Assembly: GCA_004356555.1 (NCBI GenBank)
Contig: SMWY01000100.1
Span: 1-13,900, forward strand
Reading direction: 5' to 3'
Source: Candidatus Dadabacteria bacterium
Lineage (GTDB): Bacteria > Desulfobacterota_D > UBA1144 > Nemesobacterales > UBA2774
Length of the DNA stretch: 13,900 nt
Position numbers and translations under genes: made by a program
The notes under the pieces: model-generated
The model's database searches: none
Told to the model about the DNA's origin: nothing
Seen by the model: the letters and a program-made list of their open reading frames with translations, nothing else
Shown: piece by piece, positions 13,154 to 13,900 of the stretch
Position numbering within the stretch: position 1 is the first letter of the stretch
Layout: every line of letters begins with the position of its first letter

Positions 13154-13900
13154 TTAAGCTGTAACCTGGCGTCTTCTTAAGAACCAGATTCCTGCAATAC
13201 CTACAAATGCTGCGAAGGCGATTAGCCCCCATTCCGACATTGTCGGAATATTCCGCACAACAGGAACCATTCTGAGGGCTATCGTGCATGCTCTCCACTC
13301 TGCGTTTAAACCCACGTCAATTGTGGCGCCTCTCCAGTAGGTCCGTCGACTAAAACAAGTTGAGTTACACCCAGCACTATTACGTTTTCGGACGATACGG
13401 CAGCGACGGATACAAATACGCCGGATACGTCATCGTTACCATTAAAGTCACCAGTCACTAGAGATTCTAAGTTACTGGCAGTATATATCCTGGCTACCTG
13501 TGAGCCTGCTACAGTTTCAACCGAAGGGGCTGTCGCTATAATGTTAGCCCCATCTCCAGTTCCGCTATCACAAGCAACTGCGATAATAGGGTCAACAGGG
13601 TCTACCTCGTTGTATCTGAAAGAGCCTGCGCCAAAAACAAAAGTGGATATTGTCCATTCGCACGTAATGTCTTCAGACGCCGGATTGTCAGTGAATCTGC
13701 CCCATATACCTTGGAAGCAATTTCCGTTGGGACCTGCGCAAATTCCGTTATCAAGCTCCGTCCATATTCCAGGCGCAGGATTATTAAATGAGTTTCCGTT
13801 AGCAGTGCTCACGCCGCATACTATAAGCTCGTAATCCCCGACAAGTCCAGAGCCCGTAGGGACTACTTCTGAGAAGAACGGAACGTTTATCTCAGATACA
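13154..13900 (-). CDS. IPTL-CTERM exported protein, 3' part, with apparent frameshift
   Basis: This is the C-terminal part of a secreted protein whose frame is open to the window edge, so the true start lies beyond 13900. The visible portion is rich in Gly, Asn, Ser and Val with scattered Cys (LIVCGVSTANG, CAGPNGNCFQGIWGRF, ITCEWTI), as in extracellular beta-rich proteins. That frame ends at TAA 13306-13308. One base back, a second frame runs from about 13330 to TAA at 13154: IDVGLNAEWRACTIALRM, then VPVVRN, IPTMSEWGLIAFAAF and a membrane helix ending FLRRRQVTA. This is a complete IPTL-CTERM signal (motif, helix, Arg cluster) for envelope sorting. A -1 shift near 13330 joins them. It could be a sequencing error, a real mutation or recoding; no slippery heptamer is obvious. 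A terminator follows. Confidence 0.8.

Noticed and set aside
13306..13812. Complete small gene starting at GTG 13812
   Set aside because: The frame stays open upstream to the window edge and the sorting signal lies beyond its stop, so this is an internal piece of a longer gene.

Overview
The window reads as a piece of chromosome from an uncultured Gram-negative bacterium. Several predicted proteins carry lipoprotein or Sec signals, one is an outer-membrane beta-barrel, one is Spy/CpxP-like, and the right edge carries an IPTL-CTERM C-terminal sorting signal. That signal, the moderate-to-low G+C and the gene mix would suit a lineage near Dadabacteria or deltaproteobacteria. This placement is from memory of the sorting signal only and is weak.

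Left edge (1-680): no gene is visible apart from a possible 26-codon ORF. A tandem array of about 108-119 bp units fills 3 to about 440. Every complete unit ends in a perfect 6-bp dyad whose arms differ between units yet stay complementary. A terminator-like hairpin follows at 482-519. Then comes an A+T-rich gene for a lecithin:cholesterol-acyltransferase-like alpha/beta hydrolase (681-2090), facing a membrane-anchored Schlafen/AlbA_2 protein (2110-2895, minus). This end looks accessory.

Middle (3047-8360): a translationally coupled DUF2721-DUF4186 pair, a Spy/CpxP-like periplasmic protein flanked by two related inverted repeats, a surface-adhesin-E-like lipoprotein, and trpS. On the minus strand follow a lipoprotein with a small membrane-anchored protein (a coupled pair whose last gene overlaps the 3' end of trpS), and a Cys-rich lipoprotein. 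That last gene has a truncated tandem duplicate in which the lipidated cysteine codon has become TGA.

Right part (8361-13900): a 359-bp gap with an 11-bp inverted repeat, an alpha/beta hydrolase that probably starts leaderless, and a minus-strand operon. The operon runs from a clear sigma70-type promoter (13008-13035) through an outer-membrane beta-barrel gene, a class I photolyase gene overlapping it by ATGA, and a DUF523-DUF1722 fusion (TudS/YbgA type). The photolyase/DUF1722 pairing matches the ybgA-phrB neighbourhood of E. coli and points to repair of damaged or modified pyrimidines. Upstream, ending at a good intrinsic terminator, is the 3' part of an IPTL-CTERM secreted protein gene that needs one frameshift to reach its sorting signal.

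No complete new system such as a defence island, CRISPR array or transposon is visible. The points most worth following are the covarying dyad array, the photolyase operon, the TGA-bearing lipoprotein duplicate and the paired hairpins around the Spy-like gene.
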